Shown: positions 43,705-51,916, counted from the first letter of the stretch. The stretch is DNA of 64,000 bases from Aureispira sp. CCB-QB1 (GCF_000724545.1 NZ_JHBV01000043.1:62001-126000), one strand, 5' to 3'. Made by a program: numbers and translations. The notes: generated by a model from the letters alone, not told the origin.

Positions 43705-43712
43705 CAAATATA
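43705..43712 (-). promoter_or_regulatory. Putative -7 promoter element of tRNA-Arg
   Basis: Read on the minus strand it is TATATTTG, an exact TAnnTTTG, 31 bases before the tRNA 5' end. The -33 box at the standard spacing is not clear. Confidence 0.4.
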
Positions 43713-44073
43713 CACGCTTTTGTCAAAAAAAGAAAAAGAATGTCGTTATTTTTTAATAAAAAAAACAAAAAAATAATTGTGTTTCTTTTAGTCTTTGATA
43801 AACAAGCTAATAGTTAAACGGGCATTGGTTAAAAAAAATTCCCTTTGAGATATTTTTTTTATATTTTTCTGTTCTCACGAATGTAAATTGTATATTTAGT
43901 AGAGAAGAAATAATAAGAGATCGAAAAAAGTAGCAATATTTTTGAAATTATCTTGGTCTAAAGCTTTCGTGCATTAAAGTTTCGTTTTTTGACTATTCTA
44001 AACTCAAAATCTAATACAAACTATAATTTAAACTAATTCTGCTTTCTTACTTATATTAAGTAATCATAGACAT

Positions 44074-44127
44074 AAGTAGAAAAACAAAAGCTGTCTATAT
44101 TTTGTTACTAATTTTGTCTTTCTACTT
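44074..44127 (+). promoter_or_regulatory. Leader inverted repeat of the GNAT gene
   Basis: AAGTAGAAAAACAAAA (44074-44089) pairs with TTTTGTCTTTCTACTT (44112-44127) with one A-C mismatch and a 22-base loop. Its outer stem AAGTAGAAA/TTTCTACTT is the same as part of the terminator stem after the gene (44725-44785). Confidence 0.5.
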
Positions 44128-44144
44128 ACTAAAATTAAGTACTT

Positions 44145-44654
44145 ATGAATATTACATCAGTTATGTTTGCCACCCCTGAATACGATCAGTTGGTAGCCAT
44201 GCGTATTGAAACGCTTTATGAACCTCTTAATGCTGAAATTACAATCGAAGATTTTGCAGAGGAATACAAGGATGTACATTTGATGGTTCAGAATGAGCAA
44301 CATGTTTTAATTGGTGCCATTGTAGCAAAGGTTTGTGAAGAGGAAGATGAATTTCTAAACAAGCGTAAAATTTGTTTGCTGCGTCAGGTTGTTGTTCGCA
44401 AGGATTTACAAGGAATTGGAGTGGGAAGAGATGTTTTGGAATCTATTGAAAAGTTGTTGATAGAAAAGGGCTATAAAGAAATTCGTTTGTATGCTCATGT
44501 AGGTGCCTTAGATTTTTATACAAAGTTTGGCTACACTAAACATGGAAAAGAATTTACGGGCAACGGTATTAAGCAACATGTTATGAAGAAAAAAATTCAG
44601 AAAAAATCTGAAAAATTAGACAAGTTGGAAGCTGTTGGAACGGCTTATTCTTAA
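44145..44654 (+). CDS. GNAT family N-acetyltransferase
   Basis: A 169-residue acetyl-CoA-dependent acetyltransferase. Motif A RQVVVRKDLQGIGVGRDVL at residues ~80-98 and motif B with AHVGALDFYTKFGY at about 130 fit a typical GNAT fold; the last ~25 residues are a Lys-rich tail. The substrate cannot be told; amino acid or small-molecule acetylation is likely. It is flanked on both sides by hairpins with a shared stem sequence. It is monocistronic, with a strong terminator directly after it. Confidence 0.9.
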   Translation: MNITSVMFATPEYDQLVAMRIETLYEPLNAEITIEDFAEEYKDVHLMVQNEQHVLIGAIVAKVCEEEDEFLNKRKICLLRQVVVRKDLQGIGVGRDVLESIEKLLIEKGYKEIRLYAHVGALDFYTKFGYTKHGKEFTGNGIKQHVMKKKIQKKSEKLDKLEAVGTAYS

Positions 44655-44724
44655 TTGTTTGGTGTTTCTAAAAAAACGTTGGCATTGTTGATGTTGTAGA
44701 ACATTAATTTGAAATTTAGTTGAT

Positions 44725-44791
44725 AATAAAAGTAGAAAGTAGCTGGTATTCTTACAATATCAAGAGACTACTTTCTACTTTTATTTTTTAT
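44725..44791 (+). terminator. Strong intrinsic terminator after the GNAT gene
   Basis: Perfect 18-bp stem, AATAAAAGTAGAAAGTAG (44725-44742) with CTACTTTCTACTTTTATT (44768-44785), a 25-base loop, then a T-rich tail. Confidence 0.85.
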
Positions 44792-44877
44792 TCAGCGCGC
44801 ATTGCTTATTTTTGCTACTCCCAAACAAAGCTTAGGGAAGAAAATAGATTAGCAAAAAAACTATAGAATTATAAAGA

Positions 44878-46335
44878 GTGGATACAAATACAGTAAAAAT
44901 AAAAAAAGGAGCGATTTTAGAAAACGTTCAAATTGAGGATGTTGCATTTGGTGGTGAGGGCTTGGCTAAATTAAAAACAGAACATGGAGATTATGTTTTG
45001 TTTGTAAAAAATAGCTTACCTGGGCAATTGGTTCATGCAAAAATTGTTAAAAAGAAAAAGCGATTTGCAAAGTGTAAATTGATAAAAGTGGTGCAGCCCT
45101 CCAAGGATGAAATAGATTTGCCTTACCAACCCATTCCTGGTGCTCCTTTTGCTAGGTTGCCAATCGAAAAACAGGAGCAATACAAGGAGTCTTCTACCTT
45201 GGAAATGTTCAAGCGATTGAGTGGAATAGAGGAAATTAAGGATTTGTACGAAACTTACATCAGTTCTCCACTTGTATGGCATTATAGAAATAAGATGGAA
45301 TATTCTTTTTCTACGCTAGTTTCAGAGTTAGGAACAGGAGAAGAGTCGGAAGGCTTTGCATTGGGATTCAAACGGAGAGGACAATGGTGGGCTGTCGAAA
45401 ATTTGGAAGCAGATTCGGGCTTGTTTGATGCACAATTTGAAGGGGCAATGCTTTCAATTCGTCAATATTGTGAACAAACCAATTTGCCACCTTGGAATCC
45501 TGCCAAAAGTGAAGGTTTCTTTCGATTTTTGGTCGTTCGAAAGAGTTATGCACATGATGAGTTGTTGTTTAATTTGGTAACGACCAGCTCGAAATTAGAG
45601 CAGTTTGATAAAATGGCTTTTGTTGATTTACTAAAAGGGATTTTAGGCGAACGCTTAGCAGGAGTTATTCATACGATTAACGATGAAATTGGAGATGTCG
45701 CCAAACAACCTGCGGAACAATCGACACTGTTGTATGGCAAAGAAAAAATTGTAGAAAACATCTTGGGCTTGGATTTTGAAATTAGCATGCAAAGTTTCTT
45801 TCAAACAAACCCTAAATGCGCTGAAAAATTATATTCTAAAGTAATCGAATACGTTCAAGCAGGGATGGAGCATTCGGGAACAACCAATGCTGTTGCTATG
45901 GATTTGTTTTGCGGAACAGGGACAATTGCCCAATTACTAGCCAATGATTCAAATATTGACCAAGTGATTGGTGTTGACATCGTAGCAGAAGCGATTGAAG
46001 ATGCAAAAGAAAATGCCAAACGAAATGGTATTGACGGCATTCAGTTTTATGCCGCAGATGTGCGCAAGTTCTTGTTTGATTATCCGCAATACAAAGGAAA
46101 GATTGGAACGATTGTATTGGATCCACCGAGAGGAGGGATTGTTCCCAAAGCTTTGCAACGAATTATTGAGTTGGGGGCAAAATCTATTGTATATGTCTCT
46201 TGCAATCCTTCTACACAAGCTAGAGATGCAGCAACCTTGATGGAAGCTGGTTATGAGCTAAAGCGATTTTGTTTGGCCGATCAATTTCCTCATACAGCCC
46301 ATATCGAAAGTATTGCTTTATTTGAGCGCCCTTAA
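44878..46335 (+). CDS. rlmD: 23S rRNA (uracil-C5)-methyltransferase, RlmD/TrmA family
   Basis: A 485-residue SAM-dependent enzyme that methylates a uracil at C5, most likely U1939 of 23S rRNA. An N-terminal TRAM domain (about 8-70: VQIEDVAFGGEGLAKL, FVKNSLPGQLVHAKI) binds RNA. The C-terminal methylase has the SAM motif DLFCGTGTIAQ (342-352), LDPPRGG, and the catalytic Cys442 in YVSCNPST. In most RlmD proteins a 4Fe-4S cluster is held by four Cys between the two domains; here the same place reads PYQPIPGAPFARLPIEKQ without Cys. The start codon is GTG. The family is certain; the exact target base is inferred. Confidence 0.9.
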   Translation: MDTNTVKIKKGAILENVQIEDVAFGGEGLAKLKTEHGDYVLFVKNSLPGQLVHAKIVKKKKRFAKCKLIKVVQPSKDEIDLPYQPIPGAPFARLPIEKQEQYKESSTLEMFKRLSGIEEIKDLYETYISSPLVWHYRNKMEYSFSTLVSELGTGEESEGFALGFKRRGQWWAVENLEADSGLFDAQFEGAMLSIRQYCEQTNLPPWNPAKSEGFFRFLVVRKSYAHDELLFNLVTTSSKLEQFDKMAFVDLLKGILGERLAGVIHTINDEIGDVAKQPAEQSTLLYGKEKIVENILGLDFEISMQSFFQTNPKCAEKLYSKVIEYVQAGMEHSGTTNAVAMDLFCGTGTIAQLLANDSNIDQVIGVDIVAEAIEDAKENAKRNGIDGIQFYAADVRKFLFDYPQYKGKIGTIVLDPPRGGIVPKALQRIIELGAKSIVYVSCNPSTQARDAATLMEAGYELKRFCLADQFPHTAHIESIALFERP

Positions 46336-46346
46336 ACTTAGATACT

Positions 46347-46919
46347 ATGGAAGCAGCCTTATTTCAATTTTTAGCCAAACACATCGTATTGACAGAAGAG
46401 GAGAAAGTTGCTTTGTTGGATTTTGATCTATTTAGAACGTATCCGAAAGGACATATTTTACTTCATGAAGGAGCATTTGCTCAAGCAGCTTATTTTGTTA
46501 TTAAAGGCTGCTTGAGATGCTATTATTTGGACGAAGGGGAAGAAAAAACAACCGCTTTTTATATGGAGGAAGAAGGTGTTACGCCAGAAAGTTTAATTAA
46601 TCAGAGCCCTTCTACGTATTATATTTCTTGTGAAGAAACGTCAGTTGTGTTGGTTTCAACTCCTCAAATGGAACAAACCATTTTTCAAAAGTTCCCGAAA
46701 TTTGAAACACTATGCCGAATCTTGTCTGAAAAAGAACTTGCCAATCAACAAGTCGCTTTTGCTAAGATGTTTAACTCAACTCCAGAAGAAAGGTACTTGC
46801 ATTTGATTAAAACGAAACCTCAATTATTACAAAGAGTCCCTCAATATCAAATTGCCAGTTATATAGGGATTAAGCCAGAATCATTGAGCCGCATTCGAAA
46901 ACGACTTAATGATAAATAA
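46347..46919 (+). CDS. Crp/Fnr family transcriptional regulator
   Basis: A 190-residue regulator. A cyclic-nucleotide-binding-like beta-roll covers about residues 20-115 (YPKGHILLHEGAFAQAAYFVIKGCLRCYYL is the characteristic strand pair). A C-terminal helix-turn-helix starts at about 150 (VPQYQIASYIGIKPESLSRIRKRL). No Fe-S cysteines are present, so it is not an oxygen-sensing FNR. It starts 11 bases after the RlmD stop and may be transcribed with it. The next gene (DUF6326) lies 122 bases downstream and could be a target; such pairs are seen in other Bacteroidota. Confidence 0.92.
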   Translation: MEAALFQFLAKHIVLTEEEKVALLDFDLFRTYPKGHILLHEGAFAQAAYFVIKGCLRCYYLDEGEEKTTAFYMEEEGVTPESLINQSPSTYYISCEETSVVLVSTPQMEQTIFQKFPKFETLCRILSEKELANQQVAFAKMFNSTPEERYLHLIKTKPQLLQRVPQYQIASYIGIKPESLSRIRKRLNDK

Positions 46920-47041
46920 ATTGCGTTCTTAACTCAAGTCAATTTATTTGACCAAATGATCCCTTATCATTGTTCTATTTAACAGTACTTCGTTAAAAAT
47001 TAGACCTAACGAAGCTAGAATTTAATACTAAATATAGAACA

Positions 47042-47419
47042 ATGGATGTAAAAATTAAGCTTTCGACTTTGTGGATGATTTTGTTATTCAATATGATTTA
47101 TGCAGATATCTATAGCATTATAATAGAACTTGTGCATGGAGGTATTCTAGATATACCAGGAGATGTACATTTTATCATGGCGATAGCAGCTATTTTGACC
47201 AACATTCCCATCATCATGGTTTTTCTTTCAAGGTATTTACGCCCTGTTGCCAATCGTCGGGCTAATATTGGAGCTGCATTATTTACAATATTATATATTA
47301 TTGGTGGAGGAGATACCGCATGGCATTATCTGATAATTGCAAGTATTGAAATTCTCTTGCTTGTTATAATTCTTGTTACCGCTTGGACTTGGAAAGAGGT
47401 GGAAGATAGTGTGTTGTAG
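47042..47419 (+). CDS. Small membrane protein, DUF6326-like
   Basis: A 125-residue protein with four predicted transmembrane helices (LWMILLFNMIYADIYSIII, FIMAIAAILTNIPIIMVFL, ANIGAALFTILYIIGGG, ASIEILLLVIILVTAW) and conserved polar spots (the segment LRPVANRRANIGA, and TAWHY). The family match is from memory of the NMIYADI and RRANI segments and is moderate. It lies directly after a Crp/Fnr-type regulator and is followed by a bidirectional terminator. The function is unknown. Confidence 0.7.
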   Translation: MDVKIKLSTLWMILLFNMIYADIYSIIIELVHGGILDIPGDVHFIMAIAAILTNIPIIMVFLSRYLRPVANRRANIGAALFTILYIIGGGDTAWHYLIIASIEILLLVIILVTAWTWKEVEDSVL

Positions 47420-47448
47420 GTAGTGTCAAAAAGGACTCTAGTAAAAAA

Positions 47449-47491
47449 AAAATGCCTAGGCTGCTCTTATCACAAAGAACCTAGGCATTTT
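47449..47491. terminator. Bidirectional terminator between DUF6326 gene and FKBP gene
   Basis: Perfect 12-bp stem AAAATGCCTAGG (47449-47460) with CCTAGGCATTTT (47480-47491), a 19-base loop, and A/T runs on both sides. It lies between two convergent genes. Confidence 0.85.
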
Positions 47492-47530
47492 AAAAAATTA
47501 ACGGAGTAATATTTTTAAATAAGCATCAAC

Positions 47531-47989
47531 TTAATTCTGAACAGCGAGTAGTTCGATGTCAAAAACCAAAGGCTCGTTAGGTCCAATAGCACCCGAACCC
47601 GAAGAACCATAAGCTAAGTGGGAAGGAATCAATAATTTACCTTTTCCCCCAACTTTAAAATAAGGAATACCATATTGCCACCCTTTAATAACATTGGTTA
47701 GCGGGTTTGTAAAAGGATTGCGCCCAATAGAGCTATCAAAAACAGTTCCATCAAGCAGTCTACCGGTATAGTGAACCGTGACCGTGCTGTAAACACCACT
47801 TGGTTGATCTCCTGTGCCCACAACATCCATGGTGTAATACAATCCATCTTGTGCTTCAATAACCGTAAGGTTGTTATCTTGAATATATTGTTGGATGCGT
47901 TCTTCGTCTTTTGATCGAATGTCTTCGCTACAGCTAGTAAATGAGTAACTTACTATTAATAATACAAAGAGTGAAAATATTGCTTTCAT
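47531..47989 (-). CDS. FKBP-type peptidyl-prolyl cis-trans isomerase lipoprotein
   Basis: A 152-residue lipoprotein (lipobox SFTSC, Cys20) that speeds Xaa-Pro isomerisation in periplasmic or outer-membrane proteins. The FKBP fold is clear: VTVHYTGRLLDGTVFDSS, NVIKGWQYGIPYFKVGGKG, LLIPSHLAYGSSG and FDIELLAV. The active-site residues (Tyr, Asp of FDSS, Trp of KGWQ, Tyr of LAYG) are present. The N-terminal ~30 residues after the lipobox are helical (KDEERIQQYIQDNNL), as in the common Bacteroidota form. Single gene. Confidence 0.95.
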   Translation of the reverse strand: MKAIFSLFVLLIVSYSFTSCSEDIRSKDEERIQQYIQDNNLTVIEAQDGLYYTMDVVGTGDQPSGVYSTVTVHYTGRLLDGTVFDSSIGRNPFTNPLTNVIKGWQYGIPYFKVGGKGKLLIPSHLAYGSSGSGAIGPNEPLVFDIELLAVQN

Positions 47990-48297
47990 AATAATTTATT
48001 TGATTCTTTGGTCAGTTAAATGGTCATCTATTAATTTTAGTTATTTAATACTACCACATGATTTGCCAAATGTGGGTTTACTCAATAGTTCGTTGAAACC
48101 ACGGAGTAGCAGCGCAGCTAAACTTTATTAGTTTGATAATTAATAGGTTATGTCTTTGTTGTGTTTTGTGTTAAAAATTTGATTATCAAACTAATATAAA
48201 TGTGCTTTTTTATCTTTTTGGTAAAAAAGTAAAAAACTAAGCTTGCGCCCTCATGAGCGTAGCGAACTAATCAACGAACTACTATTTACTAAAAGAG
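47990..48297. other. Intergenic gap filled by long repeat copy C
   Basis: A 308-base gap, two thirds of it the MITE-like repeat at 48084-48286, which ends 11 bases before the RluD stop codon. The left part is the FKBP promoter region without a recognised element. Confidence 0.6.
48084..48286. repeat. Long MITE-like repeat, copy C
   Basis: The most complete copy. Ends: AATAGTTCGTTGA (48084-48096) and TCAACGAACTACTATT (48271-48286), an exact inverted pair apart from a three-base TAG insertion. Inner palindrome: ATTAGTTTGATAAT (48127-48140) with ATTATCAAACTAAT (48182-48195). Then the CTTTTTTA/TAAAAAAG hairpin, AAGCTTGCGCCCTCATGAGCG and the right end. Confidence 0.92.
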
Positions 48298-49326
48298 CTA
48301 TTTTAATACCAATCTTCCTTGCGTGTAAGCTCGCCAGCGTTCCAAAACAGCACTCATGTCTTCTGGAAGTTCAGAATCTTGCCCAACAAACTGCCCCGTA
48401 GACGGGTGTATTAAACCAATTGTTTTGGCATGAAGTGCTTGTCTAGGGAGTAGCTTAAAGCAGTTTAAAACAAAATGTTTGTACTTGCTAAATACAGTTC
48501 CTTTAACGATTTTATCACCACCATATTCAACATCACCAAACAAAGGATGTCCGATGTGTTTAAAGTGAACACGGATTTGGTGCGTACGACCTGTTTCCAA
48601 TCGACATTCTACTAAGGTAACATAACCAAAGCGTTCCAAAACTTTGTAGTGGGTAACAGCGTGTTTTCCACGTTCTCCATCTGGATAAACTTGTCTTAAT
48701 TTGCGATGTCTTGGATGGCGATCAATGTGGCCTGTAATCGTGCCTTCGTCCTCTTCAATATCTCCCCAGACCAATGCTTGGTAACGCCGCTCGATGCTAT
48801 GATCAAAAAATTGTTTAGCAATATTCGACATAGCTTCTTCTGTCTTAGCGACAATCATTAATCCAGTGGTATTTTTATCAATTCGGTGCACAATACCAGG
48901 TCGCTCGTTGTCCTGAGTAATTGGAAGCCCTTTTAGGTAATGCACCAAGCCATTGACTAAGGTTCCATCGGCATTACCAATGCCAGGGTGAACGACTAAT
49001 CCCGCAGGTTTGTGCAGAATCAAAAAGTCGTTGTCCTCATAGCGAATATCCAACTCCATTTCTTGAGGAGTTGGTCCTCCTTCTGTTTTTTGTTTTTTCC
49101 AGCGGACGGTAATTTTATGCCCAGGTTTGACCTTGTGGTTGCTTTTGATATTTTTCCCATTCACCATGATCCAACCATCATCAATGGCTTTTTGCACTCG
49201 ATTTCTCGTTACATTTTCGAGCCTGCCCATTAAGAACTTATCAAGTCGAATGGGTTCTTGTCCAGGGTCAGCGATAAAGGTTTGTAGGAGATAAACTTCG
49301 TTGTTGATTATTTTTTCTTCTTTCAT
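48298..49326 (-). CDS. rluD: RluD-type 23S rRNA pseudouridine synthase
   Basis: A 342-residue enzyme that isomerises uridine to pseudouridine in the large-subunit rRNA. An N-terminal S4-type RNA-binding domain is at about 27-76 (RLDKFLMGRLENVTRNRVQKAIDDGWIMVNG). The catalytic motif is HRIDKNTTGLMIVAKT with Asp150, followed by the R-x-H-Q-I-R segment TGRTHQIRVHFKHIGHPLFGD. The length fits the RluD subgroup, but RluA/RluC specificity cannot be excluded. The YdeI-like gene precedes it by 38 bases on the same strand, which suggests one transcript. Confidence 0.92.
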   Translation of the reverse strand: MKEEKIINNEVYLLQTFIADPGQEPIRLDKFLMGRLENVTRNRVQKAIDDGWIMVNGKNIKSNHKVKPGHKITVRWKKQKTEGGPTPQEMELDIRYEDNDFLILHKPAGLVVHPGIGNADGTLVNGLVHYLKGLPITQDNERPGIVHRIDKNTTGLMIVAKTEEAMSNIAKQFFDHSIERRYQALVWGDIEEDEGTITGHIDRHPRHRKLRQVYPDGERGKHAVTHYKVLERFGYVTLVECRLETGRTHQIRVHFKHIGHPLFGDVEYGGDKIVKGTVFSKYKHFVLNCFKLLPRQALHAKTIGLIHPSTGQFVGQDSELPEDMSAVLERWRAYTQGRLVLK

Positions 49327-49364
49327 AATCTTGCAAAGATACGCATTTCAGTCGACTACTAAAC

Positions 49365-49835
49365 CTAGAAAGGAGTTTTTATTTCTTTATTTAATAATTC
49401 TATAGTTTTTAAGGCGCGTCGTTCTTTGGTTGTTGCTCGTTTAGCCTGATTGATATAGTTGGCGTATTCTTTTTGGCAAGTATAGGAAAGTTGTTGATAA
49501 AAAGCCGCTGCTTTTGGAGCTTTTGCAAATGCTTCTTGTAGTTCAGGAGGAACTTCTACCACTCTAGGAGCAGTGTCTAGTGATATTGAGGCTTGTATAT
49601 GATCACCAACTTCCTTATTGAGTTTGTTTCGAATGTCTTTTCTAACAATTAGAATGTGATTAACTGTTCCCATTCGAGAGAGTGTACCCCTATAGGGTTC
49701 TTGCCCTTCAAAAAGTACACTTACTTTAGGTCGCTTTGCACCAAAAGCTTCTTCTACATCAAAGGGGATTTCAATATAAGCACCTCCCTTCGATGTACTT
49801 TGAATTATAGCTGTAATATTGTGTGATTTTATCAT
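49365..49835 (-). CDS. YdeI-like protein with DUF1905 domain
   Basis: A 156-residue protein combining DUF1905 (about 1-90: HNITAIIQSTSKGGAYIEIPFDVEEAFG, then YRGTLSRMGTVNHILIVRKDIRNKL and VGDHIQASISLDTAPRVVEVP) with the bacteriocin-protection-type YdeI tail (PELQEAFAKAPKAAAFYQQLSYTCQKEYANYINQAKRATTKERR). This two-domain arrangement is common in Bacteroidota and Firmicutes. The biochemical role is not known. It is the first gene of a pair with RluD. Confidence 0.88.
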   Translation of the reverse strand: MIKSHNITAIIQSTSKGGAYIEIPFDVEEAFGAKRPKVSVLFEGQEPYRGTLSRMGTVNHILIVRKDIRNKLNKEVGDHIQASISLDTAPRVVEVPPELQEAFAKAPKAAAFYQQLSYTCQKEYANYINQAKRATTKERRALKTIELLNKEIKTPF

Positions 49836-50226
49836 AAATGTTCGTTTTGTTTAGCATAAGTAATCGCTCAGAAAAAATTATATAAAAATAACCTTCTTTT
49901 TGCACTACTCTTCATCGAAGCATTTTGCTTTAGCCCGCTAAAGCTGCACTGTTTCTCTTCGATTAGCACTAAAAATAAGTCTATTTTTTAGCTATATTTT
50001 TTTCTGCCCACTTACTTAGTTACTACTATGTGGTACTTTATGAACTGTTTCTTTGTACCTCGTCTAAGTCTCTTATTTTTATAACTTATCTTTTGTTTTG
50101 ATGGAATAATTAATGGACAAATTGTCACTAACAAAAATGTTCTTATATTTGCAGTCTATTTTGGACGTTGTAAAAAACAAGATTCCCAAAATAAGGTTAT
50201 TCTTTCTAGAAAATTAGTACAAAAAA
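49836..50226. other. Intergenic gap with def promoter
   Basis: A 391-base gap between two divergent genes. A good def promoter is at 50122-50151. A short TTACTACTATGTGGTACTT piece at about 50019-50038 resembles the repeat family. A palindrome-like AGCCCGCTAAAGC lies at about 49932. Confidence 0.55.
50122..50151 (+). promoter_or_regulatory. Promoter of the def gene
   Basis: TTG (50122-50124), then exactly 19 bases, then TATATTTG (50144-50151). This matches the Bacteroidota consensus TTTG-N19-21-TAnnTTTG. The start codon of def is 76 bases further on. Confidence 0.65.
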
Positions 50227-50793
50227 ATGAAATTACCAATATACGCTTACGGTCACCCTATTTTAAGAAAAGAAACAGAGGAAATTGATGAAAATTACCC
50301 AGATTTAGAAAAATTATTAGAAGATATGTTTGAAACAATGTATCATTCTAAAGGAATGGGCTTGGCAGCACCTCAAATTGGTCGTAACATTCGCTTGTTT
50401 TTGGTAGACACGGAGCAGTTGGATACCGATGATAGAGAAGAGGAAGCAGAGGAATTTATTAAAGAAGTTTTTATCAATCCAATCATTTTGGATGAGTCTG
50501 GCAAAAAATGGGAATACGAAGAAGGTTGCCTAAGTATACCTGATGTGCGTGGGAACGTTTCTAGAAAACCCAAAGTGAGAATTGAATATTACGATGCCAA
50601 TTTTGAATTGCAAGACAAAATTTTTGATGGAATTACAGCGCGTGTTATTCAACATGAATACGATCACTTGGAGGGCATTTTATTTGTAGATTTGTTGAAA
50701 CCTTTAAAAAAGCGTTTTGTGAAAAAGCGTTTGGATAAAATTCAGAAAGGACAAATTCAAGCAGATTATAAATTGGTTTATGCCAAAAAATAA
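50227..50793 (+). CDS. def: Peptide deformylase
   Basis: Removes the formyl group from nascent proteins. All three motifs of the 188-residue enzyme are present: GMGLAAPQIG (43-52), EGCLS with the metal-ligand Cys101, and QHEYDHLEG with His143, catalytic Glu144 and His147. Residues ~62-80 are an acidic insertion (EQLDTDDREEEAEEFIK), as in other Bacteroidota deformylases. No fmt gene is adjacent. It has its own promoter and terminator, so it is a single-gene unit. Confidence 0.97.
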   Translation: MKLPIYAYGHPILRKETEEIDENYPDLEKLLEDMFETMYHSKGMGLAAPQIGRNIRLFLVDTEQLDTDDREEEAEEFIKEVFINPIILDESGKKWEYEEGCLSIPDVRGNVSRKPKVRIEYYDANFELQDKIFDGITARVIQHEYDHLEGILFVDLLKPLKKRFVKKRLDKIQKGQIQADYKLVYAKK

Positions 50794-50819
50794 AACAATA
50801 ACTCTGTTAGAAAAAAATT

Positions 50820-50860
50820 AAAATCTTAGTAATAAACACAAATTGTTGCTAAGATTTTTT
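50820..50860 (+). terminator. Terminator of def
   Basis: Perfect 10-bp stem AAAATCTTAG (50820-50829) with CTAAGATTTT (50849-50858), a 19-base loop and T-run. Confidence 0.8.
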
Positions 50861-50991
50861 AGTTTAGGAATTATTTGAATGCTTTTTGTAGAGCATTGAG
50901 GGCGAAATTGCTAAAGAACTAGAATACAATTAGTTTGTTGAAACAATAAAACAGCATATAGATAATTAGAGAACGACTAAAAATATAGAAT

Positions 50992-51660
50992 ATGAAATAT
51001 ATAAGCTTATTGGTAATCATGATCGCCATAGGTATTTCTTTTTCATTTAAACCGATGGAGGAAGCTCCTGCACTAAAGTTTGGTTTATTAAAATACAACG
51101 GAGGAGGGGACTGGTATTCCAATCCAACCGCTTTGCCTAACCTAGCGAAATTTTGCAATGAAAAATTGCACACGAATATTGATCCTAATTATGAAACTGT
51201 TGAAGTGGGAAGTGCAGAGATTTTTAACTATGCTTTTATGCACATGACTGGGCATGGAAACGTCGTTTTTTCGGATGCTGATGCAGAAAATTTGAGATTG
51301 TACTTACAGTCTGGGGGCTTTTTGCATATTGATGATAATTATGGTATGGATCCTTTTGTTCGTATCGCAATGAAACAAGTCTTTCCTGAATTGGATTGGG
51401 TAGAGCTACCTTTTACGCACGAAATTTATCACAAGACGTTTGAATTTAAAACGGGAATACCTAAAATTCATAAACATGATGGCAAACCCGCACAAGGATT
51501 TGCTTTGATATGGGAAGGTAGAGTGGTTTGTTATTATAGTTATGAAACAGATTTAGGTGATGGATGGGAAGATCAAGAAGTGCACAACGATACCGAAGAA
51601 ATGCGTACCAAAGCACTTCAAATGGGGGCTAATATTGTCCAATTTGCTTTTGAGCAATAA
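50992..51660 (+). CDS. DUF4159 secreted protein
   Basis: A 222-residue exported protein with a short N-terminal signal or membrane segment (SLLVIMIAIGISFSF). The body matches DUF4159: FGLLKYNGGGDWYSNPTALPNLAKFC, FNYAFMHMTGHGNVVFSDADAENLRLYLQSGGFLHIDD, MKQVFPELDWVELPFTHEIYH and LGDGWEDQEVHND. The domain resembles the glutamine-amidotransferase-like (ThuA/von Willebrand-associated) fold. Function unknown. It is unlinked to its neighbours, with repeats in the downstream gap. Confidence 0.9.
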   Translation: MKYISLLVIMIAIGISFSFKPMEEAPALKFGLLKYNGGGDWYSNPTALPNLAKFCNEKLHTNIDPNYETVEVGSAEIFNYAFMHMTGHGNVVFSDADAENLRLYLQSGGFLHIDDNYGMDPFVRIAMKQVFPELDWVELPFTHEIYHKTFEFKTGIPKIHKHDGKPAQGFALIWEGRVVCYYSYETDLGDGWEDQEVHNDTEEMRTKALQMGANIVQFAFEQ

Positions 51661-51744
51661 AAAGAAACGTACCAAACTATATCGTGGAGCTACATATATT
51701 TATGTTAAAGAATTACTTAAAATAATTGTTGCCTAGTAACTTGC

Positions 51745-51883
51745 AATAGTTCGTTGAAACCACGCAGTAGCAGCGAACCGAGCTGTGCGAGCTCATGACC
51801 GCAAGGAGCTACCACGAAGTAGCACCGCAGGTAACTAAGCTTGCGACCTCATGACCACAGGGAATAATCAACGAACTACTAAA
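51745..51883. repeat. TIR-ended extragenic repeat, copy D (no inner palindrome)
   Basis: Ends AATAGTTCGTTGA (51745-51757) and TCAACGAACTACTAAAA (51868-51884). The middle carries GTAGCAGCGAACCGAGC, GCGAGCTCATGACCGCAAGG, CCACGAAGTAGCACCGCAGG and AGCTTGCGACCTCATGACC, but not the TTTGATAAT palindrome. It lies 34 bases before the start of the following gene. Confidence 0.85.
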
Positions 51884-51916
51884 ATTGTATATCGAATTTT
51901 ATATAAAACCATAATT

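Larger units (their letters stand above)
43674..44144. other. Intergenic gap with long inverted repeat in the GNAT leader
   Basis: A 471-base AT-rich gap. Apart from the tRNA promoter candidate, the notable structure is a 16-base imperfect inverted repeat at 44074-44127, 17 bases before the GNAT start. Confidence 0.5.
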
